A stretch of DNA of 7,966 nucleotides from Actinomycetota bacterium. Its GTDB lineage: Bacteria > Actinomycetota > Thermoleophilia > Solirubrobacterales > Solirubrobacteraceae. Shown piece after piece: positions 1-6,761 of this stretch. The notes under the pieces were generated by a model, which ran no database searches, was not told the origin of the DNA, and saw only the letters and a program-made list of their open reading frames with translations. The first letter of the stretch is position 1. Every line of letters begins with the position of its first letter. Position numbers and translations under genes: made by a program. The DNA is taken from contig WLNV01000063.1 in NCBI GenBank assembly GCA_009699615.1, forward strand, positions 1 through 7,966, in the 5' to 3' direction.

Positions 1-1
1 C

Positions 2-1285
2 CTGCTCTACGGTGGCGACGGTTCGACCTGCTTCTGGCACGTTGGCGCTATCGGTGTCGAGACTTACAACATCGCCTATCCCGACGCTGGCGCCCACTAC
101 TGGGGTGCGATCTGGACGCACATCCCGGGCTCGACGCTACGCCTCAAGGGCCAATTTCCTTACGCTCGTTACACGTCGCTCAATGCCTACGATCGGCTCG
201 GCGCGATTCAGGACACGATCAGCGACTTCCAATGGAACCCTGATCCAGGCTCGTCGAATCCGTACAGGGTTGGTGTAAGGCGTGACGTTACGAAGCGCAA
301 CTACACGTTGACGGTTTCGCCCGATCGCTCGCCTGTCGCGTTCGATCCAAACAGGCGCTCCAACGCCCCGGCGAGGAACACGATCTACACCGAGCCCGCA
401 GGCGGCGACACGATCCGCGGAATCGCAGTTCGTGTTTACATTCCGAACAAGGGTAAGAACATTGAGGGCGGCGTATCGTTGCCGAAGCCTGAGCTAACGC
501 TCGCTGACGGCACCGTTCTGACCGGTCAGGCGGCTTGCGCTGCGCTCGGTTCAGAGACCGCGCAAACGCTCGATCCATCGGCGTTGCTGCTCTCGGCCGA
601 TCAGTACAACGCGCTGCGTTATCAGCCAGGCAAGCCGGCCTACTTCCCGGCGCTCGCTGGCGGCAAGACAAACTGGCGCACCCAGTACAACCGCACCTAC
701 CTGTTGAACCTCTACCACCCGGAGGCCGATCCGATGCAGGGAGCGACCAAGCTCGGTCAGGCAGGGTTCTTCCCGAACGGTGACAACCAGTACGTAAGGA
801 ATGCGATCAACCGCAAGTTTGGAAAGGTCTACGCGCTGCGTGGAACGATCGGGACGGCGGCGAAGACGTTCAACAATCCGAAGGGCAAGTGGGAGGCGAC
901 GGACCTCAGGTACCAGTCGTTCTGCATGAACGAATCGCCGAAGACGACGCGAGTGATGGACTGCGTCTACGACGAGGAGATCCCGCTGAAGGCTGGCCGC
1001 AAGTACCTGGTGATCACCAGCCGCGCTTCCGACAAGCCAAAGAACGCGACCGCGAAGTGCGGCGTGGCATGGATTGAATGGTCGCCTCGTGGAGACGGCG
1101 GAACTGACACCGACTTCGGTTGGATGCAGATCCGCAACATGCTCCCGGCGGGTGGCTTCAAGCACGCGATCCAAGGCACGAGCAAGCCAGGTGACGAGAA
1201 GAAGGTTCTCGGCGCATACCTGCCGGACTCCAAGTACTACGCGGACAAGAAGGCATTCGAGAAGCTCGGCTGCCCCGCCAAGTAG
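2..1285 (+). CDS. Probable secreted protein of an uncharacterised family (5'-truncated by window edge)
   Basis: The frame is open from base 2 to the TAG at 1283-1285 (427 codons), so the true start lies outside the window; the TTG at 308 is internal. No catalytic motif is recognised. The fragment begins with a stretch resembling a conserved N-terminal module (YNIAYPDAGAHYWGAIW, then LKGQFPYARYTSLNAYD, then DPGSSNPYR). From memory, this pattern occurs in actinobacterial 'hypothetical' exported proteins of about 450 residues. The C-terminal part has a GRKYLVITSRA...CGVAWIEW block and ends in an MRNMLP-like motif (here IRNMLPAGGF) and a PGDEKKVLGAYLP block. About six cysteines are scattered through it, including one in the last five residues, which would suit disulfides outside the cell. 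The signal peptide, if present, is off-window. No function is assigned. The next gene on this strand starts 225 bases downstream, across a hairpin and a repeat, so it is probably a separate transcript. Confidence 0.8.
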   Translation: MLYGGDGSTCFWHVGAIGVETYNIAYPDAGAHYWGAIWTHIPGSTLRLKGQFPYARYTSLNAYDRLGAIQDTISDFQWNPDPGSSNPYRVGVRRDVTKRNYTLTVSPDRSPVAFDPNRRSNAPARNTIYTEPAGGDTIRGIAVRVYIPNKGKNIEGGVSLPKPELTLADGTVLTGQAACAALGSETAQTLDPSALLLSADQYNALRYQPGKPAYFPALAGGKTNWRTQYNRTYLLNLYHPEADPMQGATKLGQAGFFPNGDNQYVRNAINRKFGKVYALRGTIGTAAKTFNNPKGKWEATDLRYQSFCMNESPKTTRVMDCVYDEEIPLKAGRKYLVITSRASDKPKNATAKCGVAWIEWSPRGDGGTDTDFGWMQIRNMLPAGGFKHAIQGTSKPGDEKKVLGAYLPDSKYYADKKAFEKLGCPAK

Positions 1286-1315
1286 TCCTGTAGAAGCTGA
1301 TGAAGTGCAACACGC

Positions 1316-1347
1316 GCGGCCCGGGTCCCTTAGGGGGCTTGGGCCGC
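1316..1347 (+). terminator. GC-rich hairpin, candidate terminator
   Basis: GCGGCCC at 1316-1322 pairs with GGGCCGC at 1341-1347. The 18-base loop contains a smaller CCCT/AGGG pairing. It lies 30 bases after the stop of the upstream secreted-protein gene, where a terminator is expected. There is no run of T after the stem, so it is not a classical intrinsic terminator; high-GC actinobacteria often lack the T-tract. Confidence 0.4.
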
Positions 1348-1388
1348 AGTGCTGCTTGGGCTCAGTATTGACTTGGGCTTAAGTGCTT
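1338..1388 (+). repeat. Heptamer CTTGGGC three times at exact 17-bp spacing
   Basis: CTTGGGC starts at 1338, 1355 and 1372, an exact 17-base period. The first and third units also share AGTGCT after a 3-base gap (13 of 17 positions match); the middle unit does not. The last unit runs into the start of the large palindrome at 1381. It could be a degraded tandem array, a protein-binding site or chance. Confidence 0.4.
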
Positions 1389-1475
1389 CGCCGGTCGCGC
1401 CGCCGAGGCGTGAAAGCGCCCTCCGGGCTGGATTTCACGGGATTCCTCGGTCGGCGCGCCGACGAACCGCTTAAG
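1378..1475 (+). repeat. Dispersed palindromic repeat, copy 1
   Basis: The outer arms 1381-1408 and 1445-1472 are near-complete inverted repeats with three mismatches and one bulged base on each side. CTTAAG-type flanks extend the symmetry to 1378-1475. Inside is a second stem, GTGAAA with TTTCAC, and at the tip GCCC/GGGC around TCC. The 92-base core matches the reverse complement of 7304-7395 at 81 of 92 positions with no gap. It lies between two genes. It resembles a REP/MITE-like non-coding element; no transposase is seen here. It can be read as an open frame encoding the peptide RRGVKAPSGL, which I regard as spurious. Confidence 0.85.
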
Positions 1476-1509
1476 GCTTGCGCGTTCAGCTCGTCGTACT
1501 GTGTGGCCA

Positions 1510-1737
1510 ATGCTGACTCTCTTTGGTGCCTGTGCCGTCACGTTCATGATGTTGATGTATGCGCTGGAGAGCCGTGGCTCGCGCTTCGTTCTCTTCTTCG
1601 GCTTTGGTTGCCTGCTCTCGAGCGCCTACGGCTTCCTCGCGGGCACTTGGCCGTTTGGCGTCGTTGAGGCGATCTGGGCCGTCGTTGCCTTCGCCCGCTA
1701 CCGCAGCCTTCAGCAGTCGCCTAGCGCCGCGATCTAG
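1510..1737 (+). CDS. Small multi-pass membrane protein, unknown function
   Basis: A 75-residue protein starting MLTLFGACAVTFMMLMYALE. Two or three hydrophobic helices are visible: the N-terminal 16 residues, a central FVLFFGFGCLLSSAYGFLAG segment, and WPFGVVEAIWAVVAFARY near the end. The finish is short and polar. The pattern of a short hydrophobic protein with a YGFL..TWPFGVVEA(I/V)W motif looks like a conserved actinobacterial small membrane protein without an assigned role, recalled rather than searched. The ATG at 1510 is chosen; an in-frame GTG at 1501 would add three residues. Neither has a clear ribosome binding site. The gene starts 38 bases after the palindromic repeat and is convergent with the large secreted-protein gene, with 15 bases between the stops. 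Confidence 0.65.
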   Translation: MLTLFGACAVTFMMLMYALESRGSRFVLFFGFGCLLSSAYGFLAGTWPFGVVEAIWAVVAFARYRSLQQSPSAAI

Positions 1738-1760
1738 GCGCTGTCGCGAGCGCTAGCGCT
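1738..1760. terminator. Palindromic convergent-gene junction, candidate bidirectional terminator
   Basis: AGCGCTAGCGCT at 1749-1760 is a perfect 12-base palindrome, and GCGCT/AGCGC around GTCGCG forms an alternative stem at 1739-1753. It sits exactly between the stops of two convergent genes and includes the TAG of the minus-strand gene. There is no T-tract, so termination is inferred from position and symmetry only. Confidence 0.35.
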
Positions 1761-3909
1761 TGCGCTTGAGCTTGACGATCTTCGTCTTGACCGTCGGCTT
1801 GCCTTTCGCCGGTGTGAAGGTCGTGCGGATCGTCAGCGTCATCGCCTTCTTGCGCAGCTCCTTGCGACTCTTCTTGTTCATCTTGCAGGTCATCGGGAAG
1901 CTTCCGGCCACCTTGACGATCTTCGTCGCCTTGCAGCGCGTCTTCGTCTTCGGCTTCTTCTTCTTCTTGCTAACGCCTGCCTTCTTCGCCTTCTTCTTAG
2001 CCACGCGGGTCGTGGCGATCTGCGTGATCTTGCCGGCCCCTGGGACGTTGACGGCGGTGATCACGGTTACCGCCGTCTTCGTGATCTTCTGCGTGACCTT
2101 GACGGTTTCGAATGTCTTGACGGAGGAGACCGGGCTGATCGAGCCGGACGCCGCGGAGCCGGTTGATGTGCCGACCGCGTTGGTTGCGACGGAGGAGAAG
2201 GTGTACGCCACTCCGTTCGTTAGGCCGGTGATCGTGCACGAGCCCGCCGCGCCGATGACGGTGCAGGTCTTGCCGCCCGGTGATGCGGTGACGGTGTAGG
2301 ACGACGGCGTGCCGCCGCTGCCGGCGCTGACGGTGATCGTCGCTGAGCCGTCACCGGCAACTGCGGTCGGTGCCGGCGGCGTGCCGGGGGCAGCGGTCGC
2401 GGGGGCTGGGTTGACCGAACCCGAGGCCGTCGAGCCGCCCGACGTTCCGCCAGCGTTGGTGGCGGTTGCGGAGAATGTGTACGCGGTTCCGTTGGTGAGG
2501 CCGGTGACGGTGCATGAGCCCGCCGCGCCGGTGACGGTGCAGGTACGTCCTCCGGGGGATGCTGTGACTGTGTAGCTGGTGGCCGCGCCGCCGCTTCCCG
2601 CAGTCACGGTCACTGTTGCGGAACCGTCACCGCCAACGGCGGTCGGTGCCGGCGGCGTGCCGGGAGCGGTGATCGTTGGGCTGACTGAGCCGGATGCCGC
2701 CGATCCGCTGGAAGTGCCAGTCGCGTTGGTGGCGGTTGCGGAGAATGTGTACGCGGTTCCGTTGGTGAGGCCGGTGACGGTGCATGAGCCTGCTGCGCCG
2801 GTGACGGTGCAGGTACGTCCTCCGGGGGATGCTGTGACTGTGTAGCTGGTGGCCGCGTCGCCACTTCCTGCAGTCACGGTCACTGTTGCGGAACCGTCAC
2901 CGCCAACTGCGGTCGGTGCCGGCGGCGTGCCGGGAGCTGCAAGCTCAGCGATCGTCGAAACGCGGTTGGTCGCCTCGTTAGTTACGAAGAGCCTCCCGCT
3001 GGCGTTGATCGCGATGCTCCGGGGGTAGATCCAACTTGAGCTGATTCCCGAGCCGAAGGTGCTTGACCCGCCGACTTGTGTGACTTTCGAAATCGTGCTG
3101 TTGCCGAAGTTCGACGTGTAGACATTGCCGGCAGCGTCGAGGACAATGCCGCTGGGCTGAGCTCCGGTGATGCCAAGCGTGGAAACCGCGGCCCCCGCCG
3201 TGATCTTCGAGACTGTCGCGGAAGCCCAATTCGCTACGTAAAGGTTGTCGCTGGAATCGATCGTAAGTGCTTCCGGCATAGTTCCAACGGTCGCCCAGGT
3301 CGCCGTCGTCGTGCCAGCTGAAGTGATCTTTGAGACGGTTGCCACGGCGTAGTTGGCCGTGTAGACGTTGCCAGCGGAGTCGATCGCGATTCCGTGCGGG
3401 TTGGTTCCGGTGTTGGAAAGGTTGAGCTTCGACGCTGACCCCGCGGCAGTGATCTTGGTTACGCTGCGCGAGCCCTCGTTGGTCACGTAAACGTTGTCGG
3501 CGCTGTCGATCGCGATCGCGTAAGGGTTGAGCTGGGCTGGCGTTGGCGCGATCGTCGTAATCGAGCCATCGGCTGCTATCCGCGTGACGTTGTTTGAGCT
3601 GTAGTTGGCTGTGTAAATATTTCCAGCCGAATCAATTGCAATCCCATGCGGGTTGTCACCGGTCGCGTAAGTGGCGACGATTGTTCCGGAAGAGTTGATC
3701 TTTGAGACTGTGTCGAGCGCCGCGTTCGCGGTGTACACGTTGCCACTTGAATCGAGCGCGATGCCCCACGGCGATGCGCCGCTCGGGAGCGTGGCGAACG
3801 TCGTCGTCGTTGCCGCGGCCGAGGCTGCGGCGGGGAGGGCGCCTGCGCCGACGGCGAGCAAGGCTGCTGTGACGATTGCGAGCGATGAGTTCTTCTTCGA
3901 CATTCTCAT
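1753..3909 (-). CDS. Secreted seven-bladed NHL-like beta-propeller protein with three Fn3-like domains and Lys-rich C-terminus
   Basis: 718 residues. Residues 1-32 are a Sec signal peptide (KK, an Ala/Leu core, AAASAAA cleavage region). Residues about 38-323 hold seven tandem units of about 40 residues with the pattern P.GIA(I/L)DS.GN(V/I)Y(T/V).N......V.KI...G, matching NHL/SMP-30-like blades; seven units would close a full propeller. Residues about 328-410, 418-500 and 510-592 are three Fn3-like domains, each with SYTVTASPGG and a Cys pair ten residues apart (C367/C376, C457/C466, C549/C558) that may form a disulfide. Residues about 600-718 form a strand-rich tail with dense Lys/Arg (638-660 especially), two further Cys (659, 675) and an end TVKTKIVKLKRKR. 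It is probably an extracellular or wall-associated binding or adhesion protein; propellers with this pattern seldom reveal their ligand. A GGAGA 7 bases before the ATG at 3909 favours that start over the second Met, two codons in. Confidence 0.88.
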   Translation of the reverse strand: MRMSKKNSSLAIVTAALLAVGAGALPAAASAAATTTTFATLPSGASPWGIALDSSGNVYTANAALDTVSKINSSGTIVATYATGDNPHGIAIDSAGNIYTANYSSNNVTRIAADGSITTIAPTPAQLNPYAIAIDSADNVYVTNEGSRSVTKITAAGSASKLNLSNTGTNPHGIAIDSAGNVYTANYAVATVSKITSAGTTTATWATVGTMPEALTIDSSDNLYVANWASATVSKITAGAAVSTLGITGAQPSGIVLDAAGNVYTSNFGNSTISKVTQVGGSSTFGSGISSSWIYPRSIAINASGRLFVTNEATNRVSTIAELAAPGTPPAPTAVGGDGSATVTVTAGSGDAATSYTVTASPGGRTCTVTGAAGSCTVTGLTNGTAYTFSATATNATGTSSGSAASGSVSPTITAPGTPPAPTAVGGDGSATVTVTAGSGGAATSYTVTASPGGRTCTVTGAAGSCTVTGLTNGTAYTFSATATNAGGTSGGSTASGSVNPAPATAAPGTPPAPTAVAGDGSATITVSAGSGGTPSSYTVTASPGGKTCTVIGAAGSCTITGLTNGVAYTFSSVATNAVGTSTGSAASGSISPVSSVKTFETVKVTQKITKTAVTVITAVNVPGAGKITQIATTRVAKKKAKKAGVSKKKKKPKTKTRCKATKIVKVAGSFPMTCKMNKKSRKELRKKAMTLTIRTTFTPAKGKPTVKTKIVKLKRKR
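2453..2936 (-). repeat. Near-identical 214-bp direct repeat inside the Fn3 region
   Basis: Bases 2453-2666 and 2723-2936 match at about 208 of 214 positions (six substitutions counted by eye, no gaps), offset 270 bases. 270 is 90 codons, so the unit is one Fn3-like domain plus linker and the frame is kept. The third domain, encoded at about 2130-2380, is clearly more diverged. This indicates a recent duplication or gene conversion of one domain. Confidence 0.9.
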
Positions 3910-4038
3910 GGGTGTATCTCCGGTCGTTTCGCGTGGGAACTACTTATTGAGTCGGTGTAAATCGCAGCATAGCCATATTGATCTCGGGTAAGCGCCGGTA
4001 CGGCTTCGAGTGCAAGGTGGTCGTTACTGTTTCCCGAT
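3910..4038. promoter_or_regulatory. Divergent promoter region between the propeller gene and the TetR regulator
   Basis: 129 bases separate two divergent genes, and the stretch is visibly richer in A/T than the coding DNA around it. A TANNNT-type -10 candidate for the regulator is TACTGT at 4025-4030, eight bases before its ATG, which would suit a leaderless message. For the propeller gene, TATGCT on the minus strand (3966-3971) would give a leader of about 50 bases. No good -35 box accompanies either. An imperfect inverted repeat, GCCG-GTA-CGGC at 3993-4004, could be an operator but is short. All of this is inference from sequence pattern. Confidence 0.35.
3917..3921 (-). promoter_or_regulatory. 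Ribosome binding site of the propeller/Fn3 gene
   Basis: The minus strand reads GGAGA followed by seven bases and then the ATG at 3909. The next in-frame ATG (3903) would be 13 bases away, so this site decides for the upstream start. Confidence 0.7.
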
Positions 4039-4653
4039 ATGCTCGGCTCGATGGCCGTTGCAAAAGCCCCGCGCGCAAGCCGTTCTGACCCTGAAGCTCG
4101 CCGCGACCAGATGATCGATGTGGCGCTGGCCGCCTTCGCAGCTCGCGGCTACCCCGGCGTCGAGCTGAAGCAGATCGCTGCCGAAGTTGGCGTCACGCCA
4201 AACCTGATCCACCATTACTTCCCCGGCGGCAAGAGCGAACTGCACCTTGAGGCCGTGAAGCGCGCCTGCTCGCAGCTTGTAGAGATGTTTGAGGCAAGCC
4301 CCGACATCCCGGTCGAGAACAAGATGCCCGCGAATGTCGCGCGTTACGTCGACGAGGCGTTGGCGCCGACCGATCGTTGGAAGCTCTACGCCCGCTCGCT
4401 ACGCAGCGCAGACGATGAGCTCCGCGCCTGCGCCGTCGCGACGAGGCTGGCTGTGATGGAAGGGGTCACGGCCAACCACCTCGGAACTACTAGCCCTTCT
4501 CCGGAAGTACGCGCCGCGCTCTTTGGCGTCTACGGTTTTCTTGAAGACGCGTCCGACGAATGGCGCATCGAAGCGCTCGGCGACCGCGCCAAGCTCGAGA
4601 AGATGATCATGGCGGTCCTCATCGCCGCGCTTGCCACCGCGTCCTCTGAGTAG
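4039..4653 (+). CDS. TetR/AcrR-family transcriptional regulator
   Basis: 204 residues, the usual TetR length. The N-terminal DNA-binding domain spans about residues 18-70. Helix 1 is RRDQMIDVALAAFAARGY, then VELKQIAAEVGVTPNLIHHYFPGGKSEL forms the helix-turn-helix, with the recognition helix near residues 53-61 and the family's typical HYF.(G)K.EL ending. The remaining about 130 residues are helical and variable, as expected for a ligand-binding and dimer domain, so the inducer cannot be read. The ATG at 4039 is used; an ATG at 4051 is equally possible. Neither has a Shine-Dalgarno sequence, and a TACTGT box just upstream suggests a leaderless transcript. TetR proteins commonly repress their own or adjacent genes. 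Candidate targets are the divergent propeller gene and the downstream DUF4239 gene, but no operator is convincing. Confidence 0.9.
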   Translation: MLGSMAVAKAPRASRSDPEARRDQMIDVALAAFAARGYPGVELKQIAAEVGVTPNLIHHYFPGGKSELHLEAVKRACSQLVEMFEASPDIPVENKMPANVARYVDEALAPTDRWKLYARSLRSADDELRACAVATRLAVMEGVTANHLGTTSPSPEVRAALFGVYGFLEDASDEWRIEALGDRAKLEKMIMAVLIAALATASSE

Positions 4654-4655
4654 CG

Positions 4656-4678
4656 TCGCCGCTGAGCTCTATCGGCGA
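4656..4678 (+). terminator. Weak hairpin after the TetR gene
   Basis: TCGCCG at 4656-4661 pairs with CGGCGA at 4673-4678 across an 11-base loop, three bases after the regulator's stop. There is no T-tract. It may end or attenuate transcription before the next co-oriented gene, which starts 80 bases after the stop. Confidence 0.3.
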
Positions 4679-4733
4679 AGTGAGAATCAGGGTTCAAGTA
4701 GACCAGCGCTGAGCTGCTGGTAGCTTTCTCGTC

Positions 4734-5516
4734 GTGAGAGACCTCTTCATCTCGGTGCCAATCTGGGTTGTGGCGGTTGTCCTGTTGGCCTTCTTTGTGG
4801 CGGTCACTGTCGTAGCGCGTGCTGTCGTAACCAGGCGTTGCGGAGATGCCAGCCGCGAAGAGCTCGCCGATGAAGCGGTTCGCCTGCTTACTGGCTTGGC
4901 GGCAACCTTTGCCTTCTTCGTTGGCTTCTCGATCACCGTCACCTGGGGCGCGGTAGCTGCTGGGCAAGCGGCCGTTGAGCAGCAATCATCAGCGATCCAG
5001 CAGATGAACTGGAGCCTCAACAACATTCCCGACAAGGTGACATCCGCCGAGCTAAGGCAGAAGCTAAGGCTCTACGCGACGACTGCGGCCTACGAAAACG
5101 CCGATGACCTAGCCCGCGGCGACACGAGCCATCTGCCGTCGGCAATTCCACTCGACCGATTCCAGGATGCGCTCCACACCTACGCGTTCGGACCGATAGT
5201 GCCAAAGGCCGAGGTATCGAGCCTCGTCAGCGCGGCCGCCACTCTGGGCGCTACGTCGGCCGCGGTCTCCGCCGTTGCGCATCGCACCTTGCCGGATCTG
5301 CTGGCGATACTGCTGCTTGTCACCGGTTTACTCGTCGCCGGCGTGATGGGTGTCTCCACGGTTACTGCGCGTCATCCGGTCTTGATGTTGGTGTGGTGCG
5401 TGATACCGGCGTTGTCGATCACAGTCGTGGTTGCCCTCGCATTCCCATTCGCGAGCGGTATCGGCGTTGACCTAGCGCCGCTGCAGTCCGTCGCGCAGCA
5501 GCTCGCGGTCCACTAA
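4734..5516 (+). CDS. DUF4239 (bestrophin-like) integral membrane protein
   Basis: 260 residues with four predicted transmembrane helices, at about 6-31, 50-71, 186-209 and 216-238, arranged as two pairs around a soluble middle of about 110 residues. The features I match to DUF4239 are the second helix and its exit, FFVGFSITVTWGAVAAGQAAVEQQSSAI (an aromatic-rich helix followed by an A..A.E..S.. helix), then a region with L...LR.Y......E, and the C-terminal ALAFPFASGI...L.PLQ, the family's usual PF.G ending. The family is distantly related to bestrophin anion channels, but its function is not established, so 'channel' would be inference. The start is the GTG at 4734; a ribosome site is not obvious. 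It is co-oriented with the TetR gene 80 bases upstream and might be co-transcribed and regulated with it. Confidence 0.75.
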   Translation: MRDLFISVPIWVVAVVLLAFFVAVTVVARAVVTRRCGDASREELADEAVRLLTGLAATFAFFVGFSITVTWGAVAAGQAAVEQQSSAIQQMNWSLNNIPDKVTSAELRQKLRLYATTAAYENADDLARGDTSHLPSAIPLDRFQDALHTYAFGPIVPKAEVSSLVSAAATLGATSAAVSAVAHRTLPDLLAILLLVTGLLVAGVMGVSTVTARHPVLMLVWCVIPALSITVVVALAFPFASGIGVDLAPLQSVAQQLAVH

Positions 5517-5536
5517 CGCTTCCCGGCGGTCGTTAG
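5513..5536. terminator. Symmetric inverted repeat spanning both stop codons of convergent genes
   Basis: CTAACG at 5513-5518 and CGTTAG at 5531-5536 form a six-base stem around a 12-base loop. The left arm contains the TAA of the DUF4239 gene and the right arm the TAA of the hydrolase gene on the other strand. The position suggests a compact bidirectional terminator; the stem is short and has no T-tract. Confidence 0.4.
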
Positions 5537-6756
5537 CGCCCAGCGCCCAGGTACTTAGTCAGGAAGCCTGCAACGGCTTGGCGCGTGGTCAGGTCCATCA
5601 CGACGCCACCGTGGTTTAGGCCGTCGTACTTCTGGTAGGTCACGCGATTACCTGACTTGGTCAGCTCCGCAGTTAGGTCGTCGGTGAACCAAGGGAAGAC
5701 GGTCAAGTCGGACTTGCCTTGGAGGATGCTGATCGGCGCCGCGATCTTGACGTTCGGGTTCATCGCCTTCAGTACAGCGTCAAGCTTCGTCGTCACGATG
5801 TTCTGCTTGAGGATTTCGTTCGGCGCGTAGGCGCCGAACATGTCAGCCGCGGCAAGCTGCGGCGTGCAGGTCTTCTCAGTCTGAGGAATCAGCGCTGCAA
5901 TCGGATCGGTCACTAGGTCCGCGGGGTTGATTCCAGCTTCGCGTGCTGCGCTCAGCAGAATCGTCACGGCGAGGCCGGTGATTCCCTTGGCGGCAGGGCC
6001 GAGGTCGGCGATCAGCGCGCGCTGCTCGTACAGGTGAGAAGCCGGCGCGTAGGCCACGACTCCCTTCAGCTTTAGTGCAGGTGCAATCTTGGGCGCCATA
6101 GATGCAGCGAAGAGAGCGGCCTGGCCCCCCTGCGAGTGCCCAAGAATCGCCCAGTTCTTGCTGATGGCGGGGATCATTGAGCGGGCGGCAAGAGCGATGT
6201 CGATGACGCTCCGGCCTTCGGACTTGCCGATCAAGTAGGGGTGCGGGCCTGGCGTTCCTAGGCCGGGGTAGTCGGTGCGCAGAAGCATGTAGCCAGCTTT
6301 TACCCAGCTGTTGGCGACGTCGGTTGAGTAGCGCGGCAGCGCGTCTGCCGGCCCAGGAGTTGTCAACGAAGGAGCGCAGACGTCAGCAATTCCGGTTGTT
6401 CCGTGGGCCCAAGAGAGCATCTTCCAGCCACCGGCTGGAGCTTTCCCCTTGGGGATGTCGATAGTGCCGGAGACGGCGATCGGCTTGTTACTGACGTCGC
6501 GCGAGCGGTAGAGAACGAGCAGAGTCTTCGAGGATGCGGCGAGCGCGACTTTGCCGGTCGCTGAGTAGGGGATCTGCCGCGTCCAGATGATCGTTCCCGG
6601 CGTTCCGGCGATCAGCTTTGCCGGAGCCTTGTAGAAGGCCGGGCCTGCAGGGCCGGTTGGCGTTTTTGCCTGAGCAAGCGAGGCGCCTGGTAGAAGCAAT
6701 GCTGTTGTGGCAGCGGTCAGAACTGCCACTCGGGCCACGCGGTTACGGACGGTCAT
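5533..6756 (-). CDS. Secreted alpha/beta-hydrolase, secretory lipase (LIP)-type esterase
   Basis: 407 residues. Residues 1-30 are a signal peptide (RNRVAR, a hydrophobic core, ASLAQA). The mature part is an alpha/beta-hydrolase: WAHGTTG at 116-122 is the oxyanion-hole HG region, GHSQGG at 206-211 is the nucleophile elbow with Ser208, the acid is probably Asp350 in QGKSDLTV, and His382 in DGLNHGG is the base. The arrangement and length fit the secretory lipase family (PF03583), known from fungal and actinobacterial lipases that hydrolyse acyl esters. The insertion between the strands (about 240-330) would be the lid. Cys127 and Cys297 may form a disulfide. It is likely exported and hydrolyses lipid or ester substrates; the actual substrate is not readable. 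AGGGAG five bases before the ATG supports the start. It is convergent with the DUF4239 gene. Confidence 0.85.
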   Translation of the reverse strand: MTVRNRVARVAVLTAATTALLLPGASLAQAKTPTGPAGPAFYKAPAKLIAGTPGTIIWTRQIPYSATGKVALAASSKTLLVLYRSRDVSNKPIAVSGTIDIPKGKAPAGGWKMLSWAHGTTGIADVCAPSLTTPGPADALPRYSTDVANSWVKAGYMLLRTDYPGLGTPGPHPYLIGKSEGRSVIDIALAARSMIPAISKNWAILGHSQGGQAALFAASMAPKIAPALKLKGVVAYAPASHLYEQRALIADLGPAAKGITGLAVTILLSAAREAGINPADLVTDPIAALIPQTEKTCTPQLAAADMFGAYAPNEILKQNIVTTKLDAVLKAMNPNVKIAAPISILQGKSDLTVFPWFTDDLTAELTKSGNRVTYQKYDGLNHGGVVMDLTTRQAVAGFLTKYLGAGR

Positions 6757-6761
6757 TCTCT

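Noticed and set aside
308..1285. TTG at 308 as the start of the first gene
   Set aside because: The frame stays open to base 2 and the upstream residues carry conserved-looking motifs, so the gene is truncated by the window edge instead.
1760..2845. Long open frames on the + strand opposite the propeller/Fn3 gene
   Set aside because: They are antisense shadows of a repetitive, GC-rich coding region. Their 'repeats' simply mirror the Fn3 repeats, and no start site or family match supports them.
2453..2936. Direct repeats as a CRISPR-like array
   Set aside because: The repeat is a 270-bp coding domain unit inside a single open frame, with no short repeat/spacer pattern.
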